Origin: Bacteroidota bacterium
Lineage (GTDB): Bacteria > Bacteroidota > Bacteroidia > UKL13-3
Assembly: GCA_947449515.1 (NCBI GenBank)
Contig: CANFSD010000003.1
Span: forward strand, 1 to 35,866
DNA length: 35,866 nt
Reading direction: 5' to 3'
The translations under genes and the position numbers were made by a program. The notes beneath the pieces are model-generated. The model was not told the DNA's origin, made no database searches, and saw only the letters and a program-made list of their open reading frames with translations. Shown one piece after another: positions 7,227-17,429 of the stretch. Positions within the stretch are counted from its first letter, which is position 1. The number at the start of each line of letters is the position of its first letter.

Positions 7227-9347
7227 ATGGCAATATTAACAAAAATAAGAAACAGATCAGGATTAGCGATTGGTGCAGTAGGTTTAGCACTGGGTTTATT
7301 TGTGGTTTCTGACGCCCTGAATTCTAACAGGGGATGGTTTGGCGGCGGTTCTCAAACCAATAATGTAGGTGAAATTGATGGCGAAACTATCGGCATAAAA
7401 CAATTTGACGACAAATTGCAGTACAACATGGAAAATTTCCAAAAACGTACGCAACAAGAAAATTTAGATGAAGCAACACGCGGTCAGGTTCGTGATCAAA
7501 CTTGGAATCAGATGTTAAATGATTTCATGTTGATGAAAGAATACGACCAATTGGGTGTTAGCATTAGTGAAGAGGAATTAGCCGATATGATTTACGGTAA
7601 CAATATTCATTCGCAAATTAAACAATCATTTACAGACCCAAATACTGGTATGTTTGATGTAAACATTGTTAAACGTAATTTGAAACAAATTACCGAAGGA
7701 ACTGATGAAAAAGTGAAAGCACAATGGAAAGAATTTGAAGACTATTTAGTTACTGAAACTTTGCAACGCAAATATTCAACCTTGTTAAAAAAAGGTTTGT
7801 ATGCAACTTCTTTAGAGGCTAAAAATCTTTATACCAACAGAACGCAAACTGCTGATGTGAACTTTGTAGCTTTTGCTTACAATACTATTGCAGATTCAAG
7901 TATTACTGCTGATGAGAGCGATTTAAAATCGTATTTCAAAAAGAACATGGACAAATACAATGAACGCGAAAATTCTCGTAAATTGGAGTTTGTAGTTTGG
8001 GATTTTGCACCAACAAGTGAAGACAGTGCAGAAGTTCAAAAATGGGCTTTTGATCAAGTTGAGCAATTCAAAGCAGCTGAAAATGATACAGCATACGTAG
8101 ACATTAACAGTGATGCTAAATTTAATCCAACTGCTAAAAGAAGAAGCGATTTCCCTGAATCTGTTCAAGCAAGATTGTTCCATGATTCAGTTGGTACCGT
8201 TATTGGTCCAATATTTGAAAACGGAAAATATTCTATCTATAAAATATCTGGTATCAAACAAGATTCGGTATTTTCAATGCGTGCAAGCCATATCTTAATT
8301 CGCCCAGAAGGTGCCACAAACTTAGATAGTTCAAATGCCCAGAACAAAGCAAATGATGTTTTCAAGAGATTAAAAGGTGGCGAAGACTTTGCTAAATTAG
8401 CGCAAGAGTTTGGTTCAGATGGTACCAAAGACCGCGGTGGTGATTTGGGTTGGTTCCCAGAAGGACAAATGGTAAAAGAATTTAATGATGCTGTTAAAAA
8501 TGGTAAAAAAGGTGATCAGTTTGTATTGAAAACCCAATTTGGTTACCATGTAATTAAAATAACCGAAGACAAAACCAAGAAAATGGTTTGTGCAGGTATT
8601 TTGGAGCGTTCTGTTGAGGCAAGTGAAAAAACAAGCACAACGGCTTACAATGAAGCAAGTCAATTTGCTGCTAGCAGCAGAGACGCTGAAAGCTTTAACA
8701 AAAACATGGACGAAAAGAAAATGGTAAAACGTATTGCTGAATTTGTACGTGAAACTGATAATTTCTTGCCAGGTTACAACGAAGCACGCGAAGCTGTTCG
8801 TTGGGCATTTAATGCTAAAGTTGGTGATGTGAGTGAAGTAATGACAGTTGGTGGCGATAAATATGTAATTGCTACCCTTACCATGATTCGCGAAAAAGGA
8901 AAAGCAAACTTTGATGCGTCTAAAGACCGTGTAACAAACGATTACCGTAAAGATAAAAAAGCAGAGCAATTGACTGAAAAATTGAAATTGGCTATGGAAG
9001 GTGCTGGAACTTTGGACGCACTTAGCAAGAAAATTAATCAGGCAATTACCCCAATAGCTTCACAAACTTTTGAAAACGGAAGTATTCCTTATGTAGGTTA
9101 TGATAATTCATTTGCAGGTACCATTGCAGGTACAACTGGCATAAACAAATTGTATGGTCCTGTTAAAGGTGATGCAGCAATTTATGCTTACCAAGTAAGT
9201 AAAATTACGCCTGCCGCTGTTATTACAGATTATAACCAACAAAAAACTGAATTAAATGCTGGCCTACAACAAAGAGTTGAATACAGCTACTTTGAAATAT
9301 TAAAAGAGTTGAAAAACGTTAAAGACAACAGATTCTTATTTTATTAA
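7227..9347 (+). CDS. SurA/PpiD-type periplasmic peptidylprolyl isomerase
   Basis: N-terminal membrane anchor; parvulin domain MRASHILIRPEGA...FKRLKGGEDFAKLAQEFGSDGTKDRGGDLGWFPEGQMVKEFNDAV...TQFGYHVIKI. Confidence 0.92.
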   Translation: MAILTKIRNRSGLAIGAVGLALGLFVVSDALNSNRGWFGGGSQTNNVGEIDGETIGIKQFDDKLQYNMENFQKRTQQENLDEATRGQVRDQTWNQMLNDFMLMKEYDQLGVSISEEELADMIYGNNIHSQIKQSFTDPNTGMFDVNIVKRNLKQITEGTDEKVKAQWKEFEDYLVTETLQRKYSTLLKKGLYATSLEAKNLYTNRTQTADVNFVAFAYNTIADSSITADESDLKSYFKKNMDKYNERENSRKLEFVVWDFAPTSEDSAEVQKWAFDQVEQFKAAENDTAYVDINSDAKFNPTAKRRSDFPESVQARLFHDSVGTVIGPIFENGKYSIYKISGIKQDSVFSMRASHILIRPEGATNLDSSNAQNKANDVFKRLKGGEDFAKLAQEFGSDGTKDRGGDLGWFPEGQMVKEFNDAVKNGKKGDQFVLKTQFGYHVIKITEDKTKKMVCAGILERSVEASEKTSTTAYNEASQFAASSRDAESFNKNMDEKKMVKRIAEFVRETDNFLPGYNEAREAVRWAFNAKVGDVSEVMTVGGDKYVIATLTMIREKGKANFDASKDRVTNDYRKDKKAEQLTEKLKLAMEGAGTLDALSKKINQAITPIASQTFENGSIPYVGYDNSFAGTIAGTTGINKLYGPVKGDAAIYAYQVSKITPAAVITDYNQQKTELNAGLQQRVEYSYFEILKELKNVKDNRFLFY

Positions 9348-9348
9348 G

Positions 9349-10116
9349 ATGTTATATTACGAAAGAATAGGATCGGGCAAAACTTGCCTGGTTCTACTTC
9401 ATGGATACTGCGAAAACAATACCTGCTTCAACGAGCAGGTATTGTTTTTTAAGGACCTCTGTACCATACTTACTATAGATTTGCCTGGTTTTGGGAAAAG
9501 TCAGCATTGTGATGCGGATTCAATAGTAGATATGGCAGATCAGGTGAAGGCTGTTATTGAAAAAGAAAACTTGGCACAAGTTATAATGCTTGGCCACAGC
9601 ATGGGCGGTTATGTTTGCTTGGCATTTGCTAATAAATACAAAGAATATTTAGAGGGTTATGGCATCATTGCAAGTACAGCCAATGCAGACAGCAAGGAGA
9701 GAAAAGAAAAACGGATTCAGGTTATCAATTTCATCAAAGAGCAAGGGAAGGAAGCGTATTTAAAGAATTTTATTCCTAGCTTATTTAAACCTGGTTTTAA
9801 TAGCAACATCATCAAAGAAAGAATCCAAGAGGCATGCAATGGCAGTGAGAAAGGAATGATTGGTGCGGCTATAGCAATGATGAACAGACCTGATTCAAAT
9901 GATGTATTCAAAGAATCTAATTTACCTGTGTTTTTTGCTATTGGAAAATTAGATGAATTAATTCCTGCGCAACAACTATTTGAACAGGCGGCATTGTGTA
10001 AAATTGCCCAAGTGGTTTTATTAGAGGAATCGGCACATATGCCCATGTTTGAAACACCAAGCAAATTAAATGTTGCAATTGAATCGTTTATTCAATTGGT
10101 TCGAACCAATTATTAG
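9349..10116 (+). CDS. Alpha/beta hydrolase
   Basis: LVLLHGYCENNTCF, IDLPGFGKS, MLGHSMGGYVCLAFA nucleophile elbow, C-terminal ESAHMPMFETP. Confidence 0.93.
   Translation: MLYYERIGSGKTCLVLLHGYCENNTCFNEQVLFFKDLCTILTIDLPGFGKSQHCDADSIVDMADQVKAVIEKENLAQVIMLGHSMGGYVCLAFANKYKEYLEGYGIIASTANADSKERKEKRIQVINFIKEQGKEAYLKNFIPSLFKPGFNSNIIKERIQEACNGSEKGMIGAAIAMMNRPDSNDVFKESNLPVFFAIGKLDELIPAQQLFEQAALCKIAQVVLLEESAHMPMFETPSKLNVAIESFIQLVRTNY
9413..9450 (+). terminator. Intragenic terminator-like hairpin inside the alpha/beta hydrolase CDS
   Basis: AAAACAATACCTGCT TCAACG AGCAGGTATTGTTTT + TT: perfect 15-bp stem, 6-nt loop, T6 run. Confidence 0.6.
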
Positions 10117-12074
10117 GAGCCAAGGTTTCCTGTACTCCTAATGGATTTAAGAACAATAAGGAAATCCTTTTCAATAGAATATTCCTTTGCATAAAGGAAG
10201 TTTAATTTTTGAATGGTAACTGGATTAAGCAATTTGTTTCCTTGCGCATCTAGCGGACTTACCACACCATTTTTAATGGATGGTAGCAGTTTAATATTAT
10301 CTGCTGAGGCATAACCAACCCAAGTTTTTTTAGCAGTCAAAACACTAAAAATGTTATGAAACAAATTGAGCCTTTGTCTTACAAAAATGATTAAAATTGG
10401 TGATAATGCAAACAACAATAAACTGGTTATTACATCAAATGCGCGTTTCTTTTGTTGTTCAAAAGCCTTTGCCAATTTTAAGTTAATCTCAATGGTATAA
10501 AAATCACCAGGGGTATTTTTATTATTGCTGCCAATTATAAAAAGGCTTTCTTCTGGAACAATTTTATATAAAATATCTTGTTGGCTGTTGCTGGCCATCC
10601 ATTCAATAATTTGGCTTGCGGCGAGGTCTTTACTGCAAAAAATAATTTCCTCCACGCCAAAAAATTTAACCAATTCACTTAGCTCGCTTACCTGCCCAAG
10701 GAAATGAATGTCTTTATTTGGTTCTAGTGAAACATAACCCAAATAGTCGCTTTTGGACTTTGATTTTACTAGCAAATCTTGTACACGCTCTACCTCTGAT
10801 TTATTGCCTACAATAATTGTTTTAAGGTGGCTTCCCATGCTCATGCTCCAGCGACGGTATTTAGCATAATATAACAATACCCTAATTGTATAGGGGACAA
10901 CTATTGCAGCTATTGCACCTAAAATAATAATTGCCCTAGAAAAGCGATAAGCGTCGCCAATAAATGCATAGAAAACAGCAATGCCAAGGGTGCCAAATGC
11001 AATGCCTTTGGCAACACTCAAAAAGGTTTTTCTTTTGTTATAGGCACCTGCCAAGTATAAGCCAAAAATCCACAAAAGAGAGTACACAACACTGTTGGAG
11101 TAAACAATTTCACTTGGGTAAGCCTTAGGTGTTGCATATTTAAAATTCGACCAAAAATTAACCAATAAAGTGAGGCTAATAAAGATGCTGCTAAAATCCA
11201 ATAGTGGTAAAAAAACGCGCGCTGCAAATCTACTTACTAGGGCTGCAAATGCGCGAATGTAAATGGCAATATGTATGAGTGCACTAAAATTTCTAGCATG
11301 TTTTTGCGAGTAATGTTTTTTCGCAAAAATGACCATAGCTTTATAAAATGTGAAAACAAAATTCACACTCGTTTTCTTAGTGCTTTCACCTTTGTAGTGA
11401 ATAATGGTTGTGTATGGGTAGTAATAATTCTTATAGCCACTTTTTTGGATACAATAACTCAAGTCTATATCCTCACCATACATGAAATAATCCTCGTCTA
11501 AATAGCCAACTTGCTTTAAAACATCAGCCCTTATCATCATAAAAGCGCCGGCCAATACTTCTACTTCATTGATTTCATTTTCACCTAAAAATCCTAAATG
11601 GTATTTGCCAAATTTCCTTGATTTTGGGAACAAAGCAGCAAGGCCACTTATTTTATAGAACGCTACTTCTGGGGTAGGTAAACCACGCTTAGATTCTGGT
11701 AAAAATTTTCCAGACCCGTCAATCATTTTTACGCCAACAGCGCCAGCATCTGCCGTTTGGTCCATGAATTGGAGGAGTTTGTGAAAGCAATCTTCTTCAA
11801 TAACTGTATCTGGATTGAGAAGTAACACATATTTGCCACTTGCTAGTTTGATGGCTTGGTTATTTGCCTTAGCAAAACCATAATTTTCTTTATTCTCAAT
11901 TAATTTTACCTCTGGGAACAGGCTTTGTACCATTTCGCAGCTTCCATCTAATGAATGGTTGTCGACTACAAATATTTCTGTTTGCAAGCCAATGCAGGCC
12001 CTGCGCACAGCGTGTAAAGCCTGCTCTAGGAAATACTTAACATTATAATTGACAATGACGATCGAAAGCTGCAT
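10113..12074 (-). CDS. GT2 glycosyltransferase fused to a membrane polyprenyl-glycosylphosphotransferase-like module
   Basis: N-term LSIVIVNYNVKYFLEQAL, FVVDNHSLDGS, LNPDTVIEEDCF; middle TM segments and TIIVGNKSEVERVQDLL CoA-binding-like domain; C-term RAFDVITSLLLFALSPILIIF. Confidence 0.85.
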   Translation of the reverse strand: MQLSIVIVNYNVKYFLEQALHAVRRACIGLQTEIFVVDNHSLDGSCEMVQSLFPEVKLIENKENYGFAKANNQAIKLASGKYVLLLNPDTVIEEDCFHKLLQFMDQTADAGAVGVKMIDGSGKFLPESKRGLPTPEVAFYKISGLAALFPKSRKFGKYHLGFLGENEINEVEVLAGAFMMIRADVLKQVGYLDEDYFMYGEDIDLSYCIQKSGYKNYYYPYTTIIHYKGESTKKTSVNFVFTFYKAMVIFAKKHYSQKHARNFSALIHIAIYIRAFAALVSRFAARVFLPLLDFSSIFISLTLLVNFWSNFKYATPKAYPSEIVYSNSVVYSLLWIFGLYLAGAYNKRKTFLSVAKGIAFGTLGIAVFYAFIGDAYRFSRAIIILGAIAAIVVPYTIRVLLYYAKYRRWSMSMGSHLKTIIVGNKSEVERVQDLLVKSKSKSDYLGYVSLEPNKDIHFLGQVSELSELVKFFGVEEIIFCSKDLAASQIIEWMASNSQQDILYKIVPEESLFIIGSNNKNTPGDFYTIEINLKLAKAFEQQKKRAFDVITSLLLFALSPILIIFVRQRLNLFHNIFSVLTAKKTWVGYASADNIKLLPSIKNGVVSPLDAQGNKLLNPVTIQKLNFLYAKEYSIEKDFLIVLKSIRSTGNLGS

Positions 12075-12175
12075 AAAAAATAGGTAACGAATATAAGGCT
12101 TTGCTTATTGTATTGTCAACTAGAATGCTTGAAACAATTAATGCTTGCTCACCTTTTTTTCTTAATATTGAGGCT

Positions 12176-13291
12176 ATGAAACTTCGTGCGCCTTTATTAC
12201 TTGCCTTTTTTTTAAGTGCATTTGCTGTATTTGCGCAATTGCCAAACCATTTACTTTCAGATAAAATAAGCATAAACGACCTAGATTCTGGGCGTTTTGG
12301 ATTTGGTATTACAAATACGAATTACATGCGAAATACGGAGTACTTTAATCCTATTGAGGAGGGGAGAACTTTGTTTGGCTATCAATTGCATCCGAAGTTT
12401 AGTTATCAGCCAACAAAAAATATTAAATTAGAGGCGGGTATTTGGTTGCGGCACGACTTTGGTGGAATCAACGGATTTACTGAAGCTATTCCTACATTTT
12501 CATTAAAGGCCAAAGGGAAAAAGAGCGAATTGATATTCGGAACCCTTGAGGGAGCGCTCAGTCACGGTGTATTAGAACCAATGATGGATATCAATAGCGC
12601 CATTTACAAGCGAATTGAAAATGGTTTTCAATATAAATTTCATTCAAAAATTAGTTGGTTCGATACTTGGATTAATTGGGAAAAATTTATTGAACCCAAT
12701 GAATTTGCCAAGGAAAAATTTACTGCTGGTATTCATTACAGAGGTAGAATAAATCTTACTGAAGAAACTAAAATTACGCCCTATTTTCAACTCATGGCAT
12801 CACACCAAGGTGGCCAAATTGATACCGATACCCTTGATCCTTTTATGATGCAGTTCAATGCAGCATTTGGAGCTAAATTTCAGCATAATTTAAACGAAAA
12901 GAATAGCCTTTACCTGGATTTAGCCTATTTGACTTATAATGAAACGAGCGATAGCAAGGTTTACCCCCAAAATACTGGTAGCGGCCTTATGGGAAATTTA
13001 GGCTTGAAGTTAAATCAAACAGATTTGATGATCAGTTATTGGCAAGGGTCAAATTATATTGCCCCTCGCGGAACTTCTATATACCAAAGTAGGTCAACTG
13101 TTGACCCTAAAAATTACGAAGAAACTAGACAACTTGTTTTTGTGCGATTTATTCAAAACAAAGCCTTATTTCATTCTCCCGTTATGGCTTCTATTCGGTT
13201 CGAACCGGTATATGATTTGAACCATGGAATTTTTGATTTCAGTTACTCTCTTTATTTAATTTATAGAGGTGATTGGAAGTTTGGCAAATAA
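12176..13291 (+). CDS. Predicted outer-membrane beta-barrel protein
   Basis: Signal peptide MKLRAPLLLAFFLSAFAVFAQ starting at ATG 12176; alternating amphipathic strands, terminal KFGK. Confidence 0.65.
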   Translation: MKLRAPLLLAFFLSAFAVFAQLPNHLLSDKISINDLDSGRFGFGITNTNYMRNTEYFNPIEEGRTLFGYQLHPKFSYQPTKNIKLEAGIWLRHDFGGINGFTEAIPTFSLKAKGKKSELIFGTLEGALSHGVLEPMMDINSAIYKRIENGFQYKFHSKISWFDTWINWEKFIEPNEFAKEKFTAGIHYRGRINLTEETKITPYFQLMASHQGGQIDTDTLDPFMMQFNAAFGAKFQHNLNEKNSLYLDLAYLTYNETSDSKVYPQNTGSGLMGNLGLKLNQTDLMISYWQGSNYIAPRGTSIYQSRSTVDPKNYEETRQLVFVRFIQNKALFHSPVMASIRFEPVYDLNHGIFDFSYSLYLIYRGDWKFGK

Positions 13292-13353
13292 TAAAGGGCG
13301 CTCGCCATCTTTTTTTGCCTTTGTAAAACAAAATTCCCTCTTCAAGCCTTTTT

Positions 13354-15828
13354 ATGATGAGTACCCGTGTAAAAAATACTGTTATGATAAAATATCAAAC
13401 CATTAGAATTTATTTATTATTGCTTTTTGTGCTTGTTATGAGCCACTTACAAGCCCAGAATGTTGGTCAAATTAGTGGCTCTGTAAAGGATAAAAATTCT
13501 CAAGAAATGCTTACAGGGGCCACCGTAATATTGGAGGGGACCAATTTTGGTGCCCAAACAGGTGTTGATGGTAATTTTCAGATAAAAGGAATTGCCCCTA
13601 AATCCTATAACCTTAAAATTCAATATGTAGGTTACCAGAGCAAAATCATTTACAACATTGTTGTTACAACAGGTAATATTTTAAATCTCACCATTGAGTT
13701 GGAACCTGAGTTGAAAAGTTTAAATGAATTGGTAATTAAAACCAGAACTTTTGGCAAGAAAACAGAAACTCCTTTATCTATTCAGAGCTTAACTGCAGAA
13801 GAAATAAAAAGTAATCCTGGGGGTAATTTTGATATCTCACGTGTAATTCAAGCATTGCCTGGAGTTGGCGGAAATACAGGTGGTGCAAGCTTTAGAAATG
13901 ATATTATTATTAGGGGAGGTGCACCCAATGAAAATGTATTTTATTTGGATGGAATTGAAATTCCTGTGATCAATCATTTTTCTACGCAAGGAAGTTCGGG
14001 TGGTCCACAAGGAATATTAAATGTAAGTTTTATTCAGGATGTAACTTTGGCTTCAAGTAGTTTTGGTGCTCGTGTAGACAATGCCTTAAGCTCTGTATTT
14101 ACCTTTAAACAAAAGGAAGGAAATAGCCAGCAATTGCAAGGTAATGTGCGCTTAAGTGCCTCTGAATTTGCCTTGACATTTGATGGCCCAGTTTCAAAAA
14201 ACACCACCTTTTTAGCCTCTGCAAGAAGAAGCTATTTGCAGTTTTTGTTTATGGCCATTGATTTACCCATTAGGCCTAATTACTGGGATTTCCAATATAA
14301 AACTACCACCAAATTGAATGAAAAAACTACACTGACCACATTAGGTGTAGGGGCCATTGATGTATTTAGTTTTTCTGTTCCTAAAACCTCCACACCGGAA
14401 AAAGAATATGCTATTAGAAACAGTCCAAACGTAAACCAATGGAACTACACTATTGGTGCAGTAATTAAGCGTCGTTTGCACCAAGGTTATGTGAATTATT
14501 CCCTAAGTAGAAATATGTTCGATAATGCGCTTGATAGATGGGAAGATGGCAAAGAAGGTGATGAAACCCGTAGGGCTTTGAAATATAGGTCGCAAGAAAT
14601 GGAAAATAAATTTAGGATCGATGTAAACAAATACAGCGGAAAGTGGAAATATGCTTATGGTGGGATGTTGCAATATGTGAAATACAATAACCAAACCTTT
14701 ACAAAAATAAACAATGGTATTTATGATACTGCTGGGCATATGATTGCCCCTCCACTTACCATTAATTTTAATTCGGCCATTGAGTTTTTTAAAGGTGGAT
14801 TGTTTGGTGAGGTATCACGCAGAGTTTTGAATGATAGACTAAATTTAACTTTTGGTTTGCGTACTGATTTAAATAGCTTTACAAGTGATGGTTTAAATCC
14901 TATAAAAACCTTGTCGCCGAGAATGTCTGCCAGCTATTCCTTAAATGAAAAGTGGAGTATTAATGCCACCGTTGGTCGCTACTATAAAATGCCAATTTAT
15001 ACCGTTTTAGGATATAAAGATGCAAGCGGAAATTTTGTAAACAAAGACAATAGTTATATTTCTTGTGACCATTATGTGGCAGGTATTGAATATTTGCCTG
15101 GTCCAAATTCTAGAATAACAGTAGAAGGATTTTATAAGAACTATGCGAATTATCCTGTGTCCAATAGAAATGGAATATCTTTGGCGAATCAAGGTGCAGA
15201 TTTTTCTGTTTTAGGAAATGAAAAAACCATTTCAAATGGAAAAGGTAGGGCCTATGGCTTTGAATTTTTCTTTCAACAAAAACTTAGCAAAAATCTTTAT
15301 ACAACTGTTTCTTATACTTATTTTATTAGTGAGTTCAGCGGGACTGATAAAGTGTTGAAACCATCTGCTTGGGAAAACAACCATTTAATATCGGCCATAT
15401 TTGGATATAAATTTAAAAAGGGTTGGGAGTTAGGAATGAAATTGCGTTTTGCAGGAGGAAGTCCATACACTCCATTTAACTTAGAGGCATCACAGAATAA
15501 TTACTTGAGCACAGGCGCTGGAGTTTATGATTATTCTCAACTCAACACCCTGCGATTAGGGGCGTTTAAACAATTTGATTTTAGATTAGATAAGAAAATT
15601 AATTTTAAACGCACCACTTTAGATTTATACTTAGATGTACAAAACGCCTTAGTATTTTCTAATCCTTCACAACCTAGCTATACTTTTAAGCGCAATGCAG
15701 ATAATTCCGGTTGGATGACAACGGATGGTGCACTTATTAACCAAAATGGCTCGAATGCAATTCCATTGATTTTAAATAATAGTTCAACCACAGTATTGCC
15801 TACCTTTGGCTTTATCTGGGAGTTTTAA
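13354..15828 (+). CDS. TonB-dependent receptor with N-terminal carboxypeptidase-like regulatory domain
   Basis: SGSVKDKNSQEMLTGATVILEGTNFGAQTGVDGNFQIKGI; plug domain FDISRVIQALPGVGGNTGGASFRNDIIIRGGAPNENVFYLDGIEIP. Confidence 0.95.
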   Translation: MMSTRVKNTVMIKYQTIRIYLLLLFVLVMSHLQAQNVGQISGSVKDKNSQEMLTGATVILEGTNFGAQTGVDGNFQIKGIAPKSYNLKIQYVGYQSKIIYNIVVTTGNILNLTIELEPELKSLNELVIKTRTFGKKTETPLSIQSLTAEEIKSNPGGNFDISRVIQALPGVGGNTGGASFRNDIIIRGGAPNENVFYLDGIEIPVINHFSTQGSSGGPQGILNVSFIQDVTLASSSFGARVDNALSSVFTFKQKEGNSQQLQGNVRLSASEFALTFDGPVSKNTTFLASARRSYLQFLFMAIDLPIRPNYWDFQYKTTTKLNEKTTLTTLGVGAIDVFSFSVPKTSTPEKEYAIRNSPNVNQWNYTIGAVIKRRLHQGYVNYSLSRNMFDNALDRWEDGKEGDETRRALKYRSQEMENKFRIDVNKYSGKWKYAYGGMLQYVKYNNQTFTKINNGIYDTAGHMIAPPLTINFNSAIEFFKGGLFGEVSRRVLNDRLNLTFGLRTDLNSFTSDGLNPIKTLSPRMSASYSLNEKWSINATVGRYYKMPIYTVLGYKDASGNFVNKDNSYISCDHYVAGIEYLPGPNSRITVEGFYKNYANYPVSNRNGISLANQGADFSVLGNEKTISNGKGRAYGFEFFFQQKLSKNLYTTVSYTYFISEFSGTDKVLKPSAWENNHLISAIFGYKFKKGWELGMKLRFAGGSPYTPFNLEASQNNYLSTGAGVYDYSQLNTLRLGAFKQFDFRLDKKINFKRTTLDLYLDVQNALVFSNPSQPSYTFKRNADNSGWMTTDGALINQNGSNAIPLILNNSSTTVLPTFGFIWEF

Positions 15829-15841
15829 GAAACAAATTAGT

Positions 15842-17335
15842 ATGAACATGGGCAAGAAGAAGGCGGTTGTAATTGGTGCTGGCGTAGCTGGTCTCTCTGC
15901 AGCGAGTTATTTGGCAAAGGAAGGTTTTGCGGTAACTGTTTTAGAAAAGAATCACCAAGCCGGTGGCAGGGCAAGGCAATTTAAGGCCGATGGCTTTACC
16001 TACGATATGGGCCCCAGTTGGTATTGGATGCCCGATGTTTTTGAAAAATTCTACCAAGATTTTGGCCATACTACGGCAGATTTTTATGAGCTGTTGCGTT
16101 TAGATCCAAGTTACCGTGTTATCTCTAAAAGTGGCGAAGCTGTTGATATTCCAGCCAATATGTTGGAGTTGGAAAGTTTGTTTGAGCGCTTTGAACCAGG
16201 TGCTGGTTTGCGCTTAAGAGCTTTCCTAAAAGAAGCAGCCTATAAATATGAAGTGGGAATGGAGGATTTGGTATACAAGCCAAGTTTAAGCTTAATGGAG
16301 TTTGCAGATTTACGTGTTCTAAAAGGCCTTCTTAAAATGGATGTTTTGGGAAATATGCGTAAACATATTCATTCTCAATTTTCCCATCCTTTTCTGCAAG
16401 AATTATTAGAATTTCCCGTGTTGTTTCTAGGGGCATTGCCTCAAAATACACCCGCTTTGTATAGCTTAATGAATTATGCCGATATGCAATTAGGTACCTG
16501 GTACCCGCAAGGTGGAATGCATAATATTATTGAAGCTTTTACGAAAATTGCGGAGGAGCAAGGGGTAAAAATTTTAGTAGACCAAGAAGTTATTTCTATA
16601 GCAAGTCATAATGGTAAAATTAGTCAGGTACATACCAAGCATGGAAACTTTGAGGCAGATGTGGTTATTGGTGCCGCCGATTACCAGCATTTAGATCAGG
16701 TTGTATTGAAGCCAAAAGACAGGAGTTACTCTAAAAAGTATTGGGATGCACGTAAAATGGCCCCTTCCTGTTTATTGTTTTATGTTGGCCTTAATAAAAA
16801 ATTCCCAAAACTCGAGCACCATACCTTGTTTTTTGATACCGATTTTGATCAACATTCGAAAGATATTTATACCACTCCGCAATGGCCAAAAGAGCCTTTG
16901 TTTTATTTATCAGTTCCGTCTAAAACAGATCCATCAGTTGCACCAGAAAATTGTGAGAACCTATTTTTGCTTATTCCAATTGCGCCAGGTTTAGAAGGAG
17001 ACTCAGAAGAAATAAGGGCACATTATTTTGAATTAATGATGGGCAGAATAGAAAAACAATTTGGGGAAAGCCTAATTCCGCATGTAATATATAATAAATC
17101 TTATAGTGTAAGCGACTTTAAATCAGATTACCATGCTTTCAAGGGAAATGCATATGGATTAGCCAATACCTTGGATCAAACCGCTATTTTAAAGCCTAGT
17201 TTAAAAAGTAAAAAATTAAAGAATCTATTTTTTGCAGGGCAATTAACAGTTCCAGGTCCGGGGGTTCCTCCAGGAATAATTAGTGGAAAAGTTGCTGCTT
17301 ATCAAATAGTTAAGGAGTTTAAATTAGGCAAATAA
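15842..17335 (+). CDS. crtI: Phytoene desaturase (CrtI family)
   Basis: KKAVVIGAGVAGLSAASYLAKEGFAVTVLEKNHQAGGRARQF; C-term LKNLFFAGQLTVPGPGVPPGIISGKVAAYQI; next to crtB. Confidence 0.95.
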   Translation: MNMGKKKAVVIGAGVAGLSAASYLAKEGFAVTVLEKNHQAGGRARQFKADGFTYDMGPSWYWMPDVFEKFYQDFGHTTADFYELLRLDPSYRVISKSGEAVDIPANMLELESLFERFEPGAGLRLRAFLKEAAYKYEVGMEDLVYKPSLSLMEFADLRVLKGLLKMDVLGNMRKHIHSQFSHPFLQELLEFPVLFLGALPQNTPALYSLMNYADMQLGTWYPQGGMHNIIEAFTKIAEEQGVKILVDQEVISIASHNGKISQVHTKHGNFEADVVIGAADYQHLDQVVLKPKDRSYSKKYWDARKMAPSCLLFYVGLNKKFPKLEHHTLFFDTDFDQHSKDIYTTPQWPKEPLFYLSVPSKTDPSVAPENCENLFLLIPIAPGLEGDSEEIRAHYFELMMGRIEKQFGESLIPHVIYNKSYSVSDFKSDYHAFKGNAYGLANTLDQTAILKPSLKSKKLKNLFFAGQLTVPGPGVPPGIISGKVAAYQIVKEFKLGK

Positions 17336-17429
17336 GTTTTACGAATTTTTGAAGTACAATTTTTTTTTACGCATTTTAAAACAATTTGTAGTTAAAATAC
17401 ATTTATACTCGTAGACCTTTAAGCAGTAA

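Noticed and set aside
8415-8969. 184-aa minus-strand ORF
   Set aside because: Antisense shadow of the SurA/PpiD CDS; Phe/Cys/Thr-rich translation typical of antisense reading
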